Notes under the pieces: model-generated
The model's input: the letters and a program-made list of their open reading frames with translations, nothing else
Told to the model about the DNA's origin: nothing
Database searches by the model: none
Source of the DNA: Notospermus geniculatus
Lineage: Eukaryota > Nemertea > Pilidiophora > Heteronemertea > Lineidae
Assembly (NCBI GenBank): GCA_002633025.1
Contig: NMRB01000699.1
Location: 14,652 to 78,651, forward strand
Reading direction: 5' to 3'
Length of the DNA stretch: 64,000 nt
In this document: positions 23,311-36,228 of the stretch, piece after piece
Layout: every line of letters starts with the position of its first letter
How positions within the stretch are numbered: the first letter of the stretch is position 1
Translations under genes and position numbers: made by a program

Positions 23311-23628
23311 TGCATGTATCTTTTCGACAAACTTGTGCTTGGCAGCGAAAGGTTTAAAAGTTGAGTGCAAGAGGTAACCGGAGAGTGTTAGACGACGACG
23401 TCTGTGATACTGGCACTCATGACTAAGCGAACCATTATCGTGTCGTCAGCTGATGGTTGTCAGGTTCTAAGCTTGTTTGATATTCTATCTGGCTCCGAAA
23501 GTCAGTGGAGTGTTTGTCTTGCTTTTTAGATAGAAGAGAACATCTAAGAATTAACACTACCATTGGGAACAACCAGGTGAGACATCTGCCCCACTAGGAT
23601 AGATTTCCCGCCGGACCCCCTAGATATA
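23311..23628. other. non-coding stretch, nothing recognised
   Basis: No exon or repeat is supported. Confidence 0.3.
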
Positions 23629-23746
23629 GGGCCGTATTCTAGAAGCTTCCTTAACTCTAAGGTTTACCTTTAGCTATTGCTTGCAGGGCAGAATACAAAA
23701 GATTAAAGTGGACCTTTGAGCTAAGGAGGCTTCTAGAATACGGGCC
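23629..23746. repeat. short MITE (CCCGTATTCTAGAAGC family), copy 2
   Basis: GGGCCGTATTCTAGAAGC and GCTTCTAGAATACGGGCC form the ends. The interior matches 19688-19784. Confidence 0.9.
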
Positions 23747-26251
23747 TTCTAGAATTTGCCGTTTGAGGGAAGGGGTGAAGAAATTCTTAGAAGAGGGAGG
23801 GCATGGTTGATGTGTGACGCATCTGGCTGGTAAAAACCCTTTTGGAATTTACATTGGGTTGACAATTTCCGTGAATGAAAGATGGCAGGCGCCAATGGTT
23901 CCATTGACACCGACATACCCATGTTGATTTGTCGCTCACTTGTGGCGTTTCAAATGTTGTAATAATGAACGAAATGCATTGTTCGAGAGTTAAAATTATT
24001 GGAAAATCACTGTAATTTTGTTATTACAATAGCAATTAGTATAAGTGCATGTACATATATATTGAATGAGCAAGTTTACATTCATGATGACAGACTCATC
24101 ATGATACAGTAGGGCCTACAACCACTGAAGTGCCAGTGCAACCATGGTTGCACTGGCCAAAAATTCCATTTAAAAACTAAACCCTAACGAGTCTGCCACT
24201 TCGTAAAAAACATATTACAATGACAGCACTGTCATCTCGGTCGGCCATTTTAATTTCCCGCGAGATCGTACGTCGACATTATTAACAAATAACTTTTCTA
24301 ATTTTAGCCCGACATTCCACCAGGTGTCAGGAAGAAGTGCCCACGGTGCTGCCATTTGTGGGATATAAAAAACACGTGTAATGATAAGATTGCTTGGTTT
24401 GGAGCGAGTTGAGTCCTAGGGGCAAATGGGACGCGAAATATGGCATGTAAATTCAGGAATCAACTGAAGTGGTGGATGTCAGGGACCGGAAGGAAACAGC
24501 CAGGGGCGAAATTTCTTGGGGGGGGGGATAATTGTCTACTTCGTCAATGATATTGATAACAATTTGCCATAGTGCCGCCTTCGTGCTTTTTACATATACG
24601 TGTATGTACTCTGAGGTACTTGCTATGCTATATGCCACGAGTATTTAGTAAGGATACTAACAAGGATTGCCAAGCCTCACGTGCTATTGGAGGTCGAAAT
24701 CGAGGACACAAGACGTGCACAATCATACTTCTTAAGTGTGGACAAAGTTTATCACAAGTACAAGTGCATGTATCTCTATCTATAGAGAAGCTGTCTTTCC
24801 CAAATTTTCATCATATCGGGTTATTAAAAAATCCCACTTTTTGAACTTCAACACCTCCTGAATTTCCAACTTCAACCTCCTGAAGTATCAAACTGAACAT
24901 CATAAAACTGCATCAAAATGACGTTTATGCTAAGATAAAGAGATGGCCAAAATTTCATATCAACATACCTATTGAGTTTGGACTAATGTCCGGGGGCTAC
25001 TTCAGAATTACTGTAGATGAAGACTCTGTGGTAGGCCTACTATCTAAAAGTTTTAAATCCGACATAGCAAAGGGGGGCTACGATTCGGCAATCTCTGCCT
25101 TTCGTATCGACAATGCTGATCATGAAGGCACAACGTCATCACACCATGATTCCAGCCCCTGCCCTCCACGGGTCATAAGGAGTCAGCTGTATGGATCCAA
25201 TCATAAAGCATGACGGGCGAATGGCTCCAAAACGTAATGGAAGAATCAGTTCTGCTGGTATTGGCAGACATGACTTGGGTAGATTTATTCGCTAGAGATT
25301 CGTCCATAAATCATGAAAGAGACTGGTACCGTAACCTGATGGAAAAATCACGTTCTAATGTTTCGCAGACATGTGGTTTAGACAGATGTATTCCTCGTAA
25401 GATCCCCTATGTCCTTACACGACCTGTCTTTGATTCAGGTGATACGTGATCTGTCTACCAGAACACTGCAACCTCCATCCGAATGTGTCTCTGCAGGAAA
25501 CGATCGATACACATGCTCAGTTGGCTCAGAACTTCATATCACGATGAATAAAACGAGAACGGCAAACCTATAACCGACCTAATGGAGCAGTTCCAACTAA
25601 TTTTCAGGGACATTAAATTCCAACACGACAAAGGCAGGCCGTGAATCGAAAAAAACCCGCCTTAATCGACTAATGGCCCAGCTAGACGATGTCCTTCTGA
25701 AAAGAAATAACAGAACTTACTCTCCATGACTCCCGGGCCATGACTGATGAGACCATGACTGGTCTGATCTCATGGATGTATATCCTGTGAGTGCCAAATC
25801 AGTTACAGACAAAGCAAACCTCAAGCCAAAGACCCAATGAAGAAGTCCGAGTGAAAGAGTGTGATTAGTGATGCTAGACTGCGTTAGGATTTTGCTGTTC
25901 ACGAGGCTTTCTGCACTGGTTCACAAGTTGGAGGACAGCCTAAACGTCAGTGCGAAGTTCGACCTGCTTGCTTCTGCAAATCGATAAATAGCACTTAAGA
26001 GACTTCTCAGGAAGACAAGGAGATCTAATCCTATCACGGAGAAATCGGGAGGTTGCTGAGGCATGAGACGTCCTAAGGCCTCAAGGGCTCACCGCTTTTA
26101 CACTCCGAGGTTCGCCGGCATGGCTTGATGCGACTAATTCAGGTGGTCTTGTTAAAGTCCAAGACTGAAGTAATGGAGAGAACGCATTTCACCGATAGGC
26201 ACATCCACATACAGTATACATGTAGCAGCGGAACATTCCCAGTAATATCTA
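23747..26251. other. non-coding stretch, no supported gene
   Basis: This contains a perfect 24-base palindrome at 24133-24156 and short open frames near 24986-25449 that I cannot support as exons. No splice-bounded coding block was found on either strand. Confidence 0.35.
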
Positions 26252-26342
26252 TACAGGGCGGGCCAGAGAAAGTGTCCCTTGAACATTAGCATTTCTATTG
26301 TTTCCCTATTGTTTGAGGACACTTTCTCTTGCCCACCCTGTA
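26252..26342. repeat. 91-bp MITE with ACAGGGYGGGC ends and TA flanks
   Basis: TACAGGGCGGGCCAGAGAAA and GTGTCC at the left are inverted at the right as GGACACTTTCTC and TTGCCCACCCTGTA. Flanking TA on both sides suits a Tc1/mariner-type target. It is a minimal non-autonomous element. Confidence 0.88.
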
Positions 26343-26389
26343 GATCTTCAGTCAACAGCCCCGCGGCGCAGTTACACAACACCGCGGCA

Positions 26390-26515
26390 GGGTAAAGCAG
26401 GTTATCCGTGTGTGCGTGGTGCGTGTGCGTTGTACGTTTACGGAGGGACGCATCCATTTTACCAAATGTCAATATCTGATCAATCGGCCTAGAAGCATAT
26501 CAAACAGTTTTTTTG
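26390..26515. repeat. partial member of the AGCAGGTTATCC family
   Basis: AAGCAGGTTATCC, GTTTACGGAGGGACGCATCC and CAAATGTCAATAT-ATC match the left halves of the elements at 33010-33200 and 55800-56060. Confidence 0.8.
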
Positions 26516-28315
26516 GTGCCATTTTTTATCGCAATCAAATTAATACCAATAATAATAACAAGTTGATTCTCTGTTACAGTGTACAATCGCCTAGGGTCAA
26601 CCCAGACTGTTTACGTGATATCAATTGATGGCTACTATGTAGATGGCTCAATAAATAATGATCTGCTATGCAACGGCCAATGACTTTCAATAAACAGCAA
26701 AGCACCGACACATGACGATATGGAGCAGAACCATATCTCTTTTTCAATAAAGAATATTTCCTTGGCAAATATCCAACAATCGGGAAAGACGCCAGTGCTA
26801 ACTGAAAAATGAAAAAGCCATGGAAGTGGTATTGCTACTCAAGCGGAGAGTATCTTGAATGCCATCATGGTCTAGGCGTGACTGGTGTGCCTCGTCGTTG
26901 GTATATCATGAACACCGACGTAACGAAACCCCGAGTGCGTTTCTGCGTTCACACTGTGCAGCTTCGTCAGTTTCATATCGATCTTTTTACGAAGGAGCGT
27001 GTTTTCCTTCTCTAGCTATAGACTAATCATTCGTATAGGTCAGTGGCCGCAGATGGCTGAGTTTTTCGATAAAGCAATATTTTTTCTCTCCTGACCATCG
27101 AGTTTCGCAACCAGAGGGTTTGTAAGACAAGTGTCGTCTGTGACCAAAGACAGAAAGGCTCTATTGATGATATTTTTATACTCTCAGAGAAACCTTTAAG
27201 ATAATCAATAGAACAATGAGATGTGTCAGTTGCTGATTTTTTTGTTGTTTATTTCACCGGACCCGTGATACGAAATCCGAGTAAAATAACACAGCAGACT
27301 ATTGTTTATGCGGCCTAAATGGTGAATATCGTGCTGCCTGCACATACATTGTATGCTGTATACTTCTGTTACAGGCTACTAGAGTATAGATAATTATGAA
27401 ATATCTAAAATCTAATGTTGAAAAATCTAAAATCTATACACAAATGTACGTAATGCATATAAGATATGTACAGGGAGTCCCCGCCGATACCGTGTCTCTT
27501 CTTATGCTGGCCACACAATCTATAAACGAGGCACGTACATTCCGTGGGCCAGCAACAGGGATTACGGTTGAACTGGGTAGGCATTTGTAGCCGATCATCA
27601 TCACCCAGTACATGAGGGAGCCTCAATGAGGCTGAAGACGGATTGGATTGGCAGAATTAGCCTGCCGTACCTCTCAATCACATCCATACGGCCTCTGAGT
27701 CTGCGTCCAGCTGCAGCTGACCGACGACGTCGTCAAAACTGCACAACACGATGTTGACATTTGACCTTTGACCTTTTGACGGCCAATATGGCGGCATGTT
27801 TGAAGTGTGACGTCACTAACCTCGATAGTTTGGAATACCGAAGTATGTGCAGAGTACTTCTGTCACACGGCATTTGTCCCGCTGTCATGGAGTACATTTT
27901 AGGTGAACATGACATTACTTTACTTCGCCTGCCCTTTCAACGGTCGTCCGTGACTGGCCATATCCTGCCTAACGAATCGGCATCTGATCATTGAACACAA
28001 TACATGTAGAATCCATTCAAACCTGTACATACAGATATCTAGTTCATTAACGATATATCCCGAGGTTACGGTACGTGACAAAATGAAGCATTGATATAAT
28101 GAGCAGGAAATCGACTAGGAAAATGGCTGTTGTATTGATGGGCGTGCACCTGGACTCCTCGACAACAGCGTAACTGACGTACATGGAGACGCATTTTTTT
28201 AGATTTGAAGAAGTCTTTCTGATCAGAGTTATTTACGTATGGGAGCGGTGTGTTTACGGAAATAAGTACACCTGAATTATTGGATTTTTTGGTTGATTTG
28301 CACGAAATAGCATAC
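26516..28315. other. non-coding stretch, no gene seen
   Basis: No exon is supported on either strand. Confidence 0.35.
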
Positions 28316-28440
28316 ATTGGGTCATATGAATAAAGACTAGCAAATGCTTTTACTTTAGATTTGTACAGCATTGCCCAGTACATTCGTATTGCAAACTTCA
28401 AGAAAAAGTATTTACTATTTTTTATTCATATGACCCATTG
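28316..28440. repeat. palindromic MITE (ATATGAATAAAA family), member 2
   Basis: ATTGGGTCATATGAATAAAG and its inverse CATATGACCCATTG bound it. The interior has AGCAAATGCTTTTACTTTAG paired with an inverted AAGTATTTACT segment. Confidence 0.9.
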
Positions 28441-28681
28441 GTTGGTATTTATAAAAGATAGCAAATGCTTTTACTTCAAGTTTTGTACCCGTACAATGGC
28501 TGGTATTCATAAAAGTTAGCAAATGCTTTTACTTAAGATTTACACAGCGAGGTCCAATGGAAATGCACTAAAAAACTTGAAGGAAAAGCGTTTACTAGCT
28601 TTTATGAATATCAGCCATTGGACATTGCTGTGCTAATCTTAAGTGAAAGCATTTGCTAACTTTTATAAATACCAGCCATTG
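28437..28681. repeat. nested relatives of the same MITE family (GGTATTTATAAAAG)
   Basis: GGTATTTATAAAAG and GGTATTCATAAAAG, each followed by TAGCAAATGCTTTTACTT, open two left ends (28444, 28503). The inverses (CTTTTATGAATATC, CTTTTATAAATACC) close at about 28612 and 28677. A family member has inserted into or beside another. Confidence 0.85.
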
Positions 28682-31600
28682 TCTCACACTGGAAGTTAGG
28701 GTATTAGACGGGTGAGGCCATGATTACCAAATTTTATCTTTTAGTGTGTCCAGGTGGGTCTCGTTTCAGAATGATTATTCATTCGGTAAACTGATGCCTT
28801 TCGAAAAGCATGTTTGTTGGCCACTTGCTTTTGAAGGAGGTGAACATCTGGCGCTCTGAAGGAGACTCGCAGTATACAGACATGTATGAAATATACGAGA
28901 TCATAGATAATAATGGTCCTTCTAGCTCCACACTTGTTGAAGTAATCTGCTTTTGTAAGGTTTATATTTTTGTCAAGGTTATCTTGTTATTTTTCTAGGT
29001 CATATTCGAATGGTCAAATCTATAGCTATAACCCCTCGTTGAACGATAAAACTGCACTTCGTGTTTCTTCCAGAAATTAGGGCAGGGTTTTTTGAAATAA
29101 GCAAAGAAAAGGGCAGGGTGAATTGAGAAAAAGGGCAAGGTTAGCGCCCTTCTGTAATAGAAAATGCATTAGCTGTTCTGAAAAAAAGGCAGGGTGCAAT
29201 TTTTGAAAGGCTGCTGCACCCGTCTATTTTGATCTATAAGAAACACTACTAAGATTCCAAGATGACTTGGACTCCTGACACACCGCACCGGCGTTCTTCC
29301 AAAGTTCACAACAGTTGCAACAATACATTAACAGTGGAAAAAAACTCCATATCTCACAACAACTCTTCCCCTTTAATCAGCTGTGTGTTCACTCCATTCA
29401 CTCTTTTTTCAAAAGACTGCTTCCTTTTAGTAGCGTCGCAGCATAAATCTTCTGATAGTGTATATGTTTTCACGACACATCGGATCCATTCATATTGTAA
29501 CACGCTATACGTCTGATTTCATCTGCAATCCTCACATCGACATTGTCTGAAGGGAAATACTCAAGTATGGAATGATTTACTTAGCTGTGGGCCGCGTATT
29601 CCCCGCGGCGTTCACGGTACATAAAAGCGCAGGCAAAGCACACCCCGGCAATAGCGCCGAGGCTAATATCATCCTTCCTTTCACATCTGATGGGATCATT
29701 AGTGGAGCTAGAAGGACCATTATTATCTAATTCAATTCAACATCAGGTTTTGATATTGTTAATTACTGGATGAGATTGCTCGTAGACTATCTATACGACT
29801 CCCCGCGGTGATAGTGAAGACGAGCCATTCATATACGCGGATGGTAGGCACGCAGGTTAACTGAATTTTCCGTCTCGTTCGATATATGATTGTATCTGAT
29901 CAGACGTCATGAAGAATATTTCACACTTTCACTAATCAGGATGCTCATAATATTTGGAGTGAAATTCCCCAATAACATTACGAACAAATTTCGCATTGTT
30001 GGAAGTGCTGCGACTGATTCGGCGCTCTGCGCGATGGAATCAAACCAGCTTGGAATTTTTACAAAACGTTCTACAGGCGGACCTAAAAAACAACCCCAGG
30101 GAAAAGGCCTATTATCTCATGGAAAAACCAAAGCCTGAGTCAGAAAGTAGGAGCTACATTAGCTTTCTTTTGGTAGCGTCATCGCAAGCCTTTAAGGTTG
30201 TGGATGAACAAGTACCATTGCCTTAAAAACCGTAGGCAGAGTTCGGAAATGTCAACATCAGTCAATCATGGCCAAGAGGAGATCGGAATTTATCCACGTG
30301 ATCTTTCTTTCATTTCCCTGTACGCCGTCGGTGGTTTTCCTGGACTGACCACTTATTGTGTAAAAAGAGTATTTTGCCTCCGCGGCTGGAAAACCACCAA
30401 CAAATCTAACTGTTATCAATCATGTAATCGGCTCACTACGTGAGTTGCATACAGAACAACACGATGGTGAAGCAGTATTTTGATATGAGCGTTTTGATTA
30501 ACGCTGAACGGCATATGCAATCAACGGCTTTCCACGGAAATTGCGTACATTACCTCCTGCCTACTAGATTGCCACAGCAGACAAGATTGCCAGAGACCGT
30601 TATCAGAAACGCACATCATTTTTACGATGCGATCAGGATGGTAAGAAAATGACAATATTGCAGCCTGCTAATAAAATCGTGACATCACGTCATAGAAATT
30701 GTGGTGCAAGCAAATGGACCAGTAATTGTCCAGCAAAGGCAAAGTGTGACTTTTTGTAACCTGAAAGTGGTTCCTTTATGGTCCCGACCTCCGAGAAGAG
30801 ATGCATTAGTTTCCCCATGACGGCCCGTGTAATATCTACCAATGTTCCCCATTTTTCAGTATTTCCTTCTTTGTACAGCACACCACCCAGTTTCTATTTT
30901 TACCAGCGAAGGTCGGACAAATATTAGATAACGGCTAGTCTTTACTGAGTGACCACGTTGTTGAAGGTGAGACAGGACAAAAGCAGGGTCGGACAAACAC
31001 AATGAAATTGAAATTGACATGTCCGACGTCACTCGGGCGGTTCGCTAATAGCTAGTGACAATAGACACCTAGAGAGAAAAGACATGTATTCTGTTCCGTG
31101 AGGTGGAACATTCACACACAGAAACGCTGATAGAGGTTACACCAAGCCCGTGTTTGCTTTCATTTGTTCATTAATACTCTGGGCCACTAATGCTTTGCTT
31201 CGGCCCATAGTTAGGCCTACTGTTACTTAATATTTTGGTTTAACAAACCTCCATATAAACAAACAAACTTGTGCTAGTTTTTACAGTTACTTGTAGAATG
31301 AGTGAATTAATCAAAGTCGGAAAAAGGTTGCATTATGGATTTTGCATCCTAACATCAGGACGTAGGAAACTCGCGTGTTCGTGATACTAAATACGAAGCA
31401 ACAATTGATCTTGATTGCGACAAGAGATAAATGTTAGTCAATTAACATACCGGCTGCAACATTAGCAGATTAGGTTGATATACACCATAACTGTGATTGA
31501 TTGCGAGGGTATTACATCAGATGAGTGGTGTTTTAGGCTGCCAAACACGATTGTCGCTGGTCCTGCTTTCATGGCTTTGTCCGCTGTTGAAGCTTTGGCT

Positions 31601-31901
31601 TCCCAAGGGACGTCGATACAAAAAGCCCTGGCTGCTTGATCACACCATTCAGCATCAATACGTCTAAAATTGGGAACGGAATCACTTCTGCACATTCGTT
31701 GCTATACAATGTAGCGCAATAAAAACGTACAACAAACTCATTTTCATTTGCCTAACTAGCCAATAGGGATCAATAAATGAGAAAACACGTGGTTTTGGTA
31801 ATATCATGATTACCAGAGACAAACAACAAGGGACGCATTAGGGATATCGGTGTCTGATATTCGAACTCACCAAGGGACGTATTCGTGGGAATCTATCATT
31901 T
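28682..31901. other. non-coding stretch, no gene seen
   Basis: Short repeated AAGGGCAGGGTG-like words lie near 29070-29190. A 77-codon minus-strand frame at 31462-31695 has no splice or domain support. Confidence 0.35.
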
Positions 31902-32225
31902 TTAGCTCACACATGGGTGAGCTTACATGAAGGCTATATCGTGGCTGCGTGTCCTTCCCCTTCATCTCCTTCGTCGTCGTCCGGCGTCCATTAGCAGGGC
32001 ACGCTTTGCAACCACTTGGGCTATCGACCTGAACTTTGTGCATATGTACCCCGAGGACAGATGATCTACGACATCAAGTTTTGGTCCGATTCGATTCTTG
32101 GATTGGCCACCAGGTGGCCAAAACCGAAAACACAAAAAGTGCAATAACTCCTGAACTCATGGCTGGATCATCTCCAAATTTTTATCATAGGTGTATCTAA
32201 TGAGGATATATGACATATATGTATG
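31902..32225. repeat. AGCTCAC-type dispersed repeat
   Basis: It begins with TTTAGCTCACACATGGGTGA and contains GTCGTCGTCCGGCGTCC, AACCACTTGGGCTATCGACC and GGATCATCTCCAAATTTTTA. I recall this order (AGCTCAC hairpin, then CCGGCGTCC, then a CAATTTC/AACTTTG-like segment) from abundant repeats of bivalves and other marine invertebrates. The family link is from memory. Confidence 0.6.
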
Positions 32226-32844
32226 TATTTCTTTATCGACGAACACCAAGCGTGGTTAAAAAGGGTTAAGTAGCAGGGAGAAATACCGTTTCCTACTTCA
32301 CATCCTACATTGCTTCCCATTCGCGAATTCCCCTGTACTTTTCTGCAGACGACAGCCATTTGTGCTGACGACATCCAATCACCTTGTACATATTTCATGA
32401 AATCGAGATTGAAACGAACATTTCGTTATCCATCTGAAAGCAGGTTTCCACACCAATTTCCATCAAAGAAATATGAGACACCTAGATTGTTCGCTCGCAT
32501 ATTCCGCTGGTAAATGTAATAAAGCTCACCTGCAGGCTACATATTATGAACTGTGCAAAATTTCAACACACACATGTGTGATATGCCTCCCTAAATTCAC
32601 GATCTGACAAGAGGAAATCAATGGACGAAATTTTCTAAGGCATACCTGGATATCTTCAATAAGGTTCAGGTGGGAAAGGGATAGGTCATGATTCCTTTGG
32701 TGATCAATCAATATTTGCGACCGACAATGTTCGGCCCTTATGTGTTTGAAAAATCCTTATTGCTAGGACAATCTCGTATTCTCACAGGCTTGCTTTTTGC
32801 GGCAGCTCTCATGCAAGGGATTGCGCGTCACCCCTACCGCAATA
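32226..32844. other. non-coding stretch, nothing recognised
   Basis: No exon or repeat end is supported. Confidence 0.3.
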
Positions 32845-32975
32845 AAGAGTTTTCGCAAAGCCCCCAAAACGCCACCGCGAACGCCAATCCCATTGTTCCA
32901 TGCTGTGAAGAGAGCAGCAAACAGTAGGATAGACGTTCGCGTCGGCGTTTCGAGGGCTTTGCGAAAACTCTCTTG
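32845..32975. repeat. palindromic element (GAGTTTTCGCAAAGCC)
   Basis: GAGTTTTCGCAAAGCCC with AAACGCCACCGCGAACG at the left is inverted as CGTTCGCGTCGGCGTTT with GGGCTTTGCGAAAACTC at the right, with a few mismatches. Confidence 0.85.
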
Positions 32976-33009
32976 TGAGATTTGCCGCCCTCCATGTGCG
33001 CTTAGTGAA

Positions 33010-33205
33010 AAGCAGGTTATCCATGTATTTGCGTATTTGCGTGTGCGTAATCCGTTTACGGAGGGGCATCCATTTTTCCAAATGTCAATACCGAATCCAT
33101 CGACCCAGAATCATACAGCTGTATAAAGCAGTGGCTGCTCCCTTCCGTAAACGGACTACGCACGAGCAACACGCATAGTCCTACATGGATAACCTGCTCA
33201 AAAGA
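33010..33205. repeat. AGCAGGTTATCC family element, full copy
   Basis: AGCAGGTTATCCATGTA at the left and TACATGGATAACCTGCT at the right form TIRs. Inside are CCGTTTACGGAGGGGCATCC and its partly inverted partner CTTCCGTAAACGGACTACGC. Relatives are at 26390 and 55800. Confidence 0.85.
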
Positions 33206-33879
33206 GGCAGTGCATGCGCTGTTTTTTCAGGTATCTCTTTAATATGCATCCCCCGATTTTTTTCATCACGTAAACAAATCAATGTTCATCTTCTTCTGAT
33301 GCAGAACTGAAACTTTGGCAACAACCTGTTGGATGAGTTTCAAGTCCACAAGTACGGCGTATTACTCGATGACAACGACGCATCCCGCCGTTGAAGAATC
33401 CGACCTCGACGAGCGATATTTCGTCATTTTCCGTGAGACAAGTGGATAACACGATTGGTTTTTTTGTGAGTTAATGCCATTTTGATCAATAACTTTGTGA
33501 TATTCTGAAGAGTACATGTAATTACTTCCTGACACTCGCAACATATGACGTACCACAATGGTATCCCCGGTGATGGAATTGAGCAAAGACCATACTGGGT
33601 CAGGTTGGAAATCGACGCGAGGTTAATTTTCATAGGAAATATTTTTTTGTGCATGGATAAATTGCTTTGACAAGGTAAGATTTTATTTCATATTCTTCCG
33701 CGTACAGACGGATTATGAGAAGTCTGCTTCAAATCGTGGTTAGAAAAATCAATATTCGTCTGCAAACGCGATTCTTTGAACATAACGTAGACCTCGTTAT
33801 TATGCACGTCACACTTCCTGAAGCTAATCTCCATGAAGATGGATTTTACTTTTGAAACACTCAGATGTTTGCGAGCTCT
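33206..33879. other. non-coding stretch, nothing recognised
   Basis: No exon or repeat is supported. Confidence 0.3.
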
Positions 33880-34257
33880 ATCTTGGGCTGTCGGAGTGGC
33901 TCGGTGGAAACATCGGGGCCCATCACCGCTGATGTTAGGATTCGATTCCGGTGTCATAGAATGTCGTGTACCCCGATATGAGGTGTCTCCCAACAAAAAG
34001 ATTGACGGAATAAGGGTCAGCCACACTAGGCCGGGCAATAACAGACAGAAACTTCTGTCACGAGATGTCCCCTGCACAGAAGTTGACATCTGGTGTCGGG
34101 AACATTAGATTCTACAACACCGGGTCTGGCCCATTTTTCATGCGATAGAGTGGGCACTGCGGTTTCCTCCTGCTGTAAATATACACGCGTTACCAACACT
34201 GTCTGTACCCCCCCCCCAGATACCAACTACGGCCCTGATTACTGTCGATACCGCCAT
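33880..34257 (+). repeat. possible tRNA-derived SINE
   Basis: The head contains an A-box-like GAGTGGCTCGGTGG and, about 45 bases later, a B-box-like GGATTCGATTCC, the spacing of a pol III promoter. The body shares words with 20090-20475 (ACATTAGATTCTA, GGTTTCCT-CTG, ATTACTGT-ATACCGCCATA). It is not a functional tRNA gene because no clover-leaf stem was found. Confidence 0.45.
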
Positions 34258-34712
34258 ATTTTAAAGGGACCCTCTAGGCAGCTAGCTATTAGGCTCAAGT
34301 CAGTGTGGTCACTTCACCAGAGGTGGCGCTAGCAACTGACAACTTTCAGATTTTGGCTCAAATGTTGATGTTTAGTGTATTTTACTTGCAATACATGTCA
34401 GAGTTAGATTCTAGTGCCAACCGATCGGTGTAATGAGAAAATTGCCGTATGAGGAGGCTGCCTGTAAAGTCCGGCAACAGCTATCTTCGACCTAATGGAA
34501 TGCGGAAGTCATGTAATGTTACAGAGTTTTGCGGTTTATAATCATGCCTGTCGATCACTTGTGGTCGTTCCCCGATTGTTCGCGTTGTCCACCGGTCATT
34601 CAATAGCCGTGTGTGATTAAAGGTCCGTGGAAAATCCAACGATCAATTTCCTAGCTTCCGCATTCCATTAGGTCAAAGATAGATGTTGCCAGACTTTAGG
34701 GTCCCTTTAAAA
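34258..34712. repeat. TIR element with inner inverted repeat
   Basis: TTTTAAAGGGACCCT and AGGGTCCCTTTAAAA form perfect ends. Inside, ATCTTCGACCTAATGGAATG, then GCGGAAG, is inverted near 34655-34680 (CTTCCGCATTCCATTAGGTC). The interior shares sequence with 9230-9335. Confidence 0.9.
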
Positions 34713-35813
34713 AGTTCGAATGTGGAATTGGTGTGTATAAAACAAAAACTCACAGTTGCTGGTCTGCTGGTAAGGGGTATACAGCAGCGCGGTGGTTTCT
34801 CGTGGGAGGCAAGTACGCTGACGTTGAGAAGCAAACCTTGGTGGCTGAATTCTGCAATGATAGAAAGTTGACTTTTCTATTATAAGAGTTTGCAATACAT
34901 ATTCAGATTCAGATTCAGATTTACATGTATTTCTCTCTAATCACACAAAGTGATACATAGAGAAGATGTTACAAACAACAGTAACAGAGTAACAGAATAT
35001 AACACAAATGTCAAGATAGAAAAGACACATGTTTCAGTTCAGATTCTTTTCTATCACCACATCAGGGAGGGAGGTGTAAACCTTCAAGCCTTTATGAACA
35101 AATTCGGCTATCGTTTGACAAGAAGCTTCTTTCTGTCCGTAGCAATACGCTGGAGTTAAGTATCGCCATCTATGAGATGAGATGGGAATTCAACAACTAC
35201 TACTACTAGGAAGCCTTCGTTGAAGGATTCATCTCGGCTGTGCAGGAGCATAGTTCCCTGCCACTGATACACTGTTACCGCACATGAAGAAAAAATAGTG
35301 CCTGCGAATTACGCAAATTACTCGCCGGGTACCATTTTGTTGACACGAGGCAAATGAATACCGTCCCCGTCCCACTAAACACGCACCGCTGTATCATGAA
35401 ATCCATATCAATCACTGACCACTGTATGCAGAAACATTGCAATCATAATAATCACCGTTGTGCAAATTAATTGGATTGAGCTGTCGGTCCGAGATAGACT
35501 TACATGTAGTTCACCCTGCCACTGCCACGGCTATTTTCGCAGAAAGTACATGTAGCCTAGGCTATAATTAAGGCACCACATCGGGACCGTTACATATACA
35601 TAGGTATTTGAAAGCTCAGTGTGAGTGCTTTCTCCTGATTACGTACCGGTGTACGATCGAGTTTCTGCAACAATCTTGGATTCGGAAGTTTATTATCGTT
35701 GATGAAATTTTCTCCTGGCAGTTGAAGTCAGACGGAGAACATCAGGGGTCCTTAGCGCACGTGCGGTGACGAAAAAGGGGCCGTATGCATAAAACATCTT
35801 ACATTGTACATGT
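34713..35813. other. non-coding stretch, no gene seen
   Basis: This has a short CAGATTCAGATTCAGATT simple repeat near 34903-34922 and no supported exon. Confidence 0.35.
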
Positions 35814-36022
35814 ATCATTTGTACAACACAAAAGATAAGTATCACACTTTTTAACTTAAGCACATGTATGTTTATGACTATGCACCCAGGGTCCATATTC
35901 ATAAACATAATTAAGTCAAAGTGTGATACTTATCTTTTGTGTTGAATAAAGGATAAGTGTCACACTTAGACTTAAGTAGTTTTATGAATATGGGCCCAGG
36001 GCCCATATGAATATGGACCCTC
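35814..36022. repeat. CATATTCATAAAC..ACTTAAG element cluster
   Basis: GGGTCCATATTCATAAACAT, AAGTCAAAGTGTGATACTTA and GTGTCACACTTAGACTTAAG-GTTTTATGAATATGGGCCC form one palindromic unit (about 35888-35998). Truncated inverted relatives sit on both sides. Related copies are at 42243-42712 and 56371-56510. Confidence 0.85.
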
Positions 36023-36228
36023 AAATTCTCAGGATGATGTGACAGTCACTCACTGAGTGTGTTATTTCTTCCAGTTGTCAATCACCATTTCGGCAGTTCC
36101 ATTCCTGCTCATCGTCAAGGATGGACCAGATGATCAATATTATACATTGTACAGTGAGTATTTAGTTGAATGGTAGTGGCCCAAATCACGGACAAAATTG
36201 AAAGTTCGAGTCCTATTTGTCTGTTACA

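Noticed and set aside
31462-31695. 77-codon minus-strand frame with a protein-like composition
   Set aside because: No good splice sites, homology memory or repeat copy supports it, so it stays unproven.
33890-33970. functional tRNA gene
   Set aside because: A- and B-box-like words are present, but the acceptor and anticodon stems do not pair.
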